A stretch of DNA of 64,000 bases from Brasenia schreberi. Taxonomy: Eukaryota > Streptophyta > Magnoliopsida > Nymphaeales > Cabombaceae. How positions within the stretch are numbered: the first letter of the stretch is position 1; each line of letters opens with the position of its first letter. The stretch spans positions 8,874,501 through 8,938,500 of the forward strand of contig JAYKKT010000064.1 in NCBI GenBank assembly GCA_036023115.1. The letters are read 5' to 3'. Positions 59,925 to 64,000 of the stretch are shown piece after piece. The position numbers and the translations under genes were made by a program. The notes below the pieces were generated by a model. It had not been told where the DNA came from and did not search any database. It saw nothing but the letters and a program-made list of their open reading frames with translations.

Positions 59925-60540
59925 GCCATCATCAATTGTGGTTTGGGTTTGTAAAATCCGCCTGGTATGAAAACGTCAATTCCGACTAACAAAGCATCGG
60001 AATTAATAATATCCCATAGATTCCAGCGATCAGGACTGCCGGAATTTTCTTAAAACCAGTCGGAAAATCCCCAACTTCCACTAGTCTGAAATCATAAGAC
60101 ACTAGAGACTAATCACCTTTATCATCGGACCATATTCCGACTGTTGTCATTGAGCTTATTCCGACTACTAAGAACTATCGAAAAACATAATTCCAACCAT
60201 TATAAACACAATTCCATCTGCAGTAACAGTAAGAAACCGAATGTTGGAGCCGTTTTAATCAGAATCCAAACAGTTGGAATCTTTTCAAAGACGATCATAA
60301 TTTATCGATTGAAGCAACGGTTGAAATAAATCATATTTCCATGTTGTCTAAAATAATCCATCAGTTAGCAACAGCCGAAATAAACGTATAAACAGTTGAA
60401 ATATAATGTATTCCGACTGTTCTCAGCATTGGACTAATAATCTCACACGAGAGGAATAACTTGCTTTCCTTGTTACATGCCCATGGTACTTATCCCCACG
60501 GTTTATCTTCATGTCAAGCACAATAAAAACCGTGGAAAAT
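59925..60540. repeat. Array of TTCCGACT motifs on both strands; possible CACTA-like subterminal region
   Basis: TTCCGACT or close variants appear near 59979, 60133, 60157 and 60412 on the plus strand, and inverted (AGTCGGAA, TCGGAATT) near 59997 and 60058. Several ATTCCAACC / CAGTTGGAAT variants lie between. A perfect 9-base hairpin, CCACGGTTT (60496-60504) with AAACCGTGG (60527-60535), follows. Short motifs repeated in both orientations are typical of subterminal regions of plant CACTA transposons. No terminus or target duplication was found. Confidence 0.4.
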
Positions 60541-60574
60541 AAGCTCATTTTTACTAATTTAAAAACAGAACAAG

Positions 60575-60698
60575 TAGCACCGAGAGTGTTAGGTCAACAG
60601 TAGAACGCTCTAGTGCCATTGTTGCTAGTGGGGAGTTCGACTCCCGAGGGTGTATGTGTGGGTGTGTGTTAGGCTTTGGCGGCCTCTTGTAACAATTC
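60575..60698 (+). mobile_element. tRNA-derived SINE-like copy with tail
   Basis: Plus strand: GCACCGAGAGTGTTAGGTCA (A box), GGGGAGTTCGACTCCC (B box), GGTGTATGTGTGGGTGTG, then GGCTTTGGCGGCCTCTTGTA and ACAATTC. About 120 bp and the clearest match to the family outline. Confidence 0.72.
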
Positions 60699-61009
60699 AA
60701 TGCCAAGGGTCCTGAATGATCAACTTGTGACCAAAAGATGCAACACCAAGAAGGGCATGATTAAACATGTAGCCAGTTAAGTACATGGAATGTTAATGTC
60801 ATAATTAAAAAGAAAACCTCATTGTGCAGCCCTTAGTTGGAAAGGAGAAGCAAAACTATACCAGCAATTATGAGGATAAATTGTTCCATTGAGTGGCCCT
60901 TATTTGTTTGACATATTATTACATGAAAACTTTACCTATGATTAGGATTCCCCCTTAGGTAGGTGCTGACGCTGAAAATCGGGACGATGTGGTTGCATCA
61001 CAGGTAAAC
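60699..61009. other. Intergenic DNA
   Basis: No gene or repeat recognised. Confidence 0.4.
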
Positions 61010-61270
61010 CAGCATGGAGGCCGAGCTGGTCTATTATATCGATGGACACGAGCATAAACTTTTTGGGCATGTCCGTCTCTGGTATTACATTGCTAGGGAT
61101 TGCGTGTTCCAGTCATATTTGTTCATATCATTCAGTGTTTGTGCTAAAACAGGTCAACCTGCTCATGACCTAATTTTTCTGTTACTTGGGGTTCACAGGA
61201 ACACGATTCTTTGTCAATCATGCTTATGTTGAGTGTTCGTGTTTTGTCTTATATTGCAAGCGGTGCGTTG
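61010..61270. repeat. Dispersed repeat, second copy of the one at 600-880
   Basis: Shares GGACACGAGCATAAACTTTT, ACATTGC, GCGTGTTCCAGTCATA and TTTGTTCATATCATT-type blocks in the same order as 690-810. The open frame here is not a recognised protein. Confidence 0.45.
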
Positions 61271-61724
61271 GAATCAACTTACTCATGCAAAGAGAAGAAC
61301 GTGACACGAGTTAATTTTGTAGAACATCTTAAGGATTTTTCTTGAAACAATACATAAAGGGACCCAATACGAGGACACGATAAAGTATCGAATTGGCATA
61401 AATTTGGAAGCTGGAGTTGATACGGGGTTGTGCGTGATTTATTGAATTAGCTAAGTGGCCTGGCTACTTTATCATTAAGAAATATAAGAATACAGCCAGG
61501 TAATTAACAAATTAATGACTAAGAATATTTGCAACCTCAAATTCTTTTTGGGGATTTCGCAATCTCAATCCAAAAGATACCAAGATGGTTGCACGAGTTC
61601 TTGATAAAATTAGTAAATTTTTAAGAAAATTTCCTTCTTGATTGGCAAGTTGATCTTAGGTAGCCCGACATATTTGTTTATATATATAGTGATTGAATCT
61701 TACCTACACTTATACTTGCTCACT
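61271..61724. other. AT-rich intergenic DNA
   Basis: No gene seen. Confidence 0.4.
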
Positions 61725-62105
61725 CATAACCTATTGTTTTTGGATGGTACGACTGCAATAAAAATATGTTTGGTACTTTTTCAAAGGTTTTTAAAAATTT
61801 TAAAATTATATTTATGTCACTAGAAAACAATGAGTGGACCGGATCCCATGTGTATATATATATATATATATTGAGCTCTTAACCATAAGTTTCAAGGCTT
61901 TTTCAATATAGATAGAGAGAGAGAGAGAGAAAGAGAGAGGATTTCCCACATTGACACCTGCTCACCCATGCTTTTGGGGGCATATGAGTATAATGAAATG
62001 CCTTTAATACTTTTCTAAATCTTCTTACAAAATTTAAAATTTTATTCATGACACCCAAAAGAAATGGGTGGACATGAGTTAGGTATGGGTGTCAATGTGG
62101 GTAGA

Positions 62106-62190
<85 letters not shown>
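61725..62190. mobile_element. Two family A foldback elements with microsatellite ends
   Basis: Unit 1 (61725-61872) has TTGTTTTTGGATGG and the inverted CACTAGAAAACAATG, then (TA)n. Unit 2 is the best copy in the window: CCCACATTGACACC (61945-61958) is perfectly inverted as GGTGTCAATGTGGG (62088-62101). It is bounded outside by (GA)n on the left (61914-61939) and (CT)n then (TA)n(GA)n on the right (62106-62190), which are themselves complementary. No coding capacity; the long frame across 62064-62564 is not a gene. Confidence 0.75.
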
Positions 62191-63110
62191 CTTTTAAGCA
62201 TCACTTTCAAGGTTCTTTTGAGTTTACCCCTAGCCGGGAGAGCCCTGGCTCTTATTCTAGCTATAAGAAAATACTTATCCATTTTTCAGTTGGAAAGGAG
62301 AATGAGATTTTCTATTGTTTTCCCCTTTTCTGTGTCTGCCTACTATTTGACACTAAAGAATGCTTAATTACCATTGGCTTTTCACATTTTCAAATTACAT
62401 TACCCAGAATAAATTATTCATTTTTTTGTCAAATAAGCAAGAAATCAAGGATAATGAATCCTAAATCTGCGTTAATGACAGAAACAAGTACGATATTCCA
62501 CGATAGTGTGGGCAGTAGAAATCACAAAGAATTGCAGAGGGGATCACCATCAAAGATACTATGAGTGCTTCTCTTTTGATGGTCCTTGGGAGCAACACGA
62601 ATAAGTGCGTTTGAATCATTAACTTCTAGTTGACTAGCACTTTGCAAGTGCTCCGAGGAATTTTTTGTTGGAGTGAAGATCTATGTGAAGGTTCATTGCC
62701 AGCGAGTCACTGATGAAGTGAACGGGCCAAAAAAACAGGTTTCTCACATCAGTGAGATGAGGAAAAAGGAAGAAGATGGATGGATTTCACACTTTCCCAC
62801 AAACTGCTTTCTCAAGAAAGATTCTTTCTCTTTCTCGGTTAATCAATTGTTTTCGGTATTTTCATGTATAATATTTATAGTGAGCAAGTATGGCATCATC
62901 TTTCCTTTATTTCACGTTTAGGTTTTCCGTTACAAGCTGTTATGTATTTATTTCATATAATGCATATGTTTTCTATGTATACAGATTTATAGTCGAGAAT
63001 GGTAACAATTTGGCATTACATCTCCCATTTAGCTATTCGAGCCAACTAATTTGACATATTAGTTTTTACCTTCCACATTTGTGGGGTTTTGCAGGTCATG
63101 TCATCTATGA
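62191..63110. other. AT-rich intergenic DNA; possible LTR-side sequence of the copia remnant
   Basis: No gene seen. It lies 3' of the minus-strand copia remnant, so part of it may be a decayed LTR, but no LTR ends or second copy are visible. Confidence 0.35.
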
Positions 63111-64000
63111 TGGTTGTTGCAATCATTACTCATTGTGTAGTTTCTTGCCTACACAATAATTACTTTTAAACATATCTCAAACCCATGTTTATAACATGTT
63201 TTAAGAAAAGATCCTTTGTTATGCCTTTTATCAAGGAGTCTACCAACATTGGCATATATGAGACAAATATTTCATTTCTCTTAACCATATCATGGTATTT
63301 AACCATTATATACTCTTTTTGAATTATCAGCTCCACTCATCATCAGAGTAATTGCTGTATTGTTGTCATAATAAATGACAATTGGCTCGTTGGCTATATC
63401 CATCCTCAAATCACGTATGAAGCGACTTATCCAAATGACACTTATGTAGTCATACAATAAGCCGTATACTCAGGCTCTTGTGTATATAATGCTACACAAC
63501 CAAGTTTCTTACGTGCCCAAGAAACAACTCCACCTCCAATTAAAAATATTTGTTCAGAGGTTGGTTTGTTGTCATCTTTAATCCCAACAAAATCAGTATT
63601 TGAGTATCCTACAACTTTCAGTTCATTTACTTGAAAGCAAAGTTTTAAGTCTTTTGTTCCTTTGACATATCGTATAATCTTTTTTACAACTATCCAATGT
63701 TGTCACACAGGATTACTTTGATATCTACTTATAAGACCAACAACAAAAGTAATATCAGGTCTTATATACAACATAACATACATCAAGTTATCCACAACTT
63801 CAGCATAAGGAACATTAGGCTTGTCATCTCCTTCACCGAGACAATCAACTCTACTCATTTTGACTCTTTTTGCAACAGGTGTAGATGGAAGCTTGCATTC
63901 ACCCATTTTGTACCCAAGATATAGGATGTTTCTCCCATATCCTTCATTTTGAATCTTGAGTTTAACAATGACTTAATTTTGACAATCATCTTATTATCAT
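63110..64000 (-). mobile_element. Ty1/copia retrotransposon remnant (RT end and RNase H), cut by window edge
   Basis: Minus-strand translation from the right edge gives copia polyprotein text: MKDMGETSYILGTKW (end of RT), then after a MGECKLPSTPVAKRVKMS spacer PYAEVVDNLMYVMLYIRPDI and VGLISRYQSNP. After a stop come IIRYVKGTKDL, GYSNTDFVG and GGGVVSWARKK (RNase H), later IYYDNNTAI and a final FLKHVINMGLRYV piece near 63120-63160. Stops and frameshifts show it is dead. The 5' part of the element lies beyond the window. Confidence 0.88.

Noticed and set aside
62064..62564. 166-codon open frame on the plus strand
   Set aside because: It starts in a foldback element and runs through a microsatellite. 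The rest has no recognisable domain and no splice or promoter support.

Overview
This is nuclear DNA from a flowering plant. It has spliced genes with GT-AG introns, plant-specific protein families (a YIP4-type Yip1 protein, a PLS-class PPR protein, a family 3 plant ALDH, and a PsbP-domain protein with a likely plastid transit peptide), non-LTR (RTE) and Ty1/copia retroelement remains, and many long TA/CT/GA/GT microsatellites. The species cannot be fixed from sequence alone. The density of composite microsatellites and RTE LINE remnants suggests a mid-sized or large, TE-rich genome. I find no prokaryotic-style operon, CRISPR array or rRNA gene.

Layout. 1-12.8 kb is gene-poor and holds dispersed repeats, microsatellite-bounded MITE-like elements and tRNA-derived SINE-like copies. 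12.8-16.4 kb carries a complete three-exon YIP4-type gene on the minus strand. 17.3-19.1 kb holds an RTE LINE and a GC-rich repeat that runs almost to the start codon of an intronless PPR gene (19.1-21.3 kb, plus). 21.3-29.2 kb is repeats. 29.2-36.5 kb is a complete ten-exon ALDH3 gene (plus). I rebuilt it exon by exon: it keeps the frame throughout, encodes 496 residues, and retains the catalytic Glu and Cys. 36.5-39.95 kb is intergenic with one decayed coding-like patch. 40.0-44.5 kb is a four-exon PsbP-domain gene resembling PPD2 (minus). 47.4-48.2 kb is a 5'-truncated WD40-like/TolB-type beta-propeller gene (minus). 48.2-64 kb is mostly repeats, including a 542 bp hAT-like element with a perfect 8 bp target duplication, a 108 bp minisatellite, a possible CACTA-like subterminal repeat array and, at the right edge, a decayed Ty1/copia RT-RNase H region.

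The genes look like independent housekeeping loci (TGN trafficking, organelle RNA processing, aldehyde detoxification, thylakoid lumen) and not a cluster. The most unusual structure is in repeat and intron architecture. Three of the nine ALDH introns carry a direct duplication that begins at or spans the 5' splice site. Several foldback elements have CT/TA/GA microsatellites as their ends, reminiscent of the microsatellite-targeting Micron elements of rice. A tRNA-derived SINE-like family occurs at least ten times. An RTE insertion in ALDH intron 3 has a visible 12 bp target-site duplication. I see no convincing new defence or biosynthetic system here.
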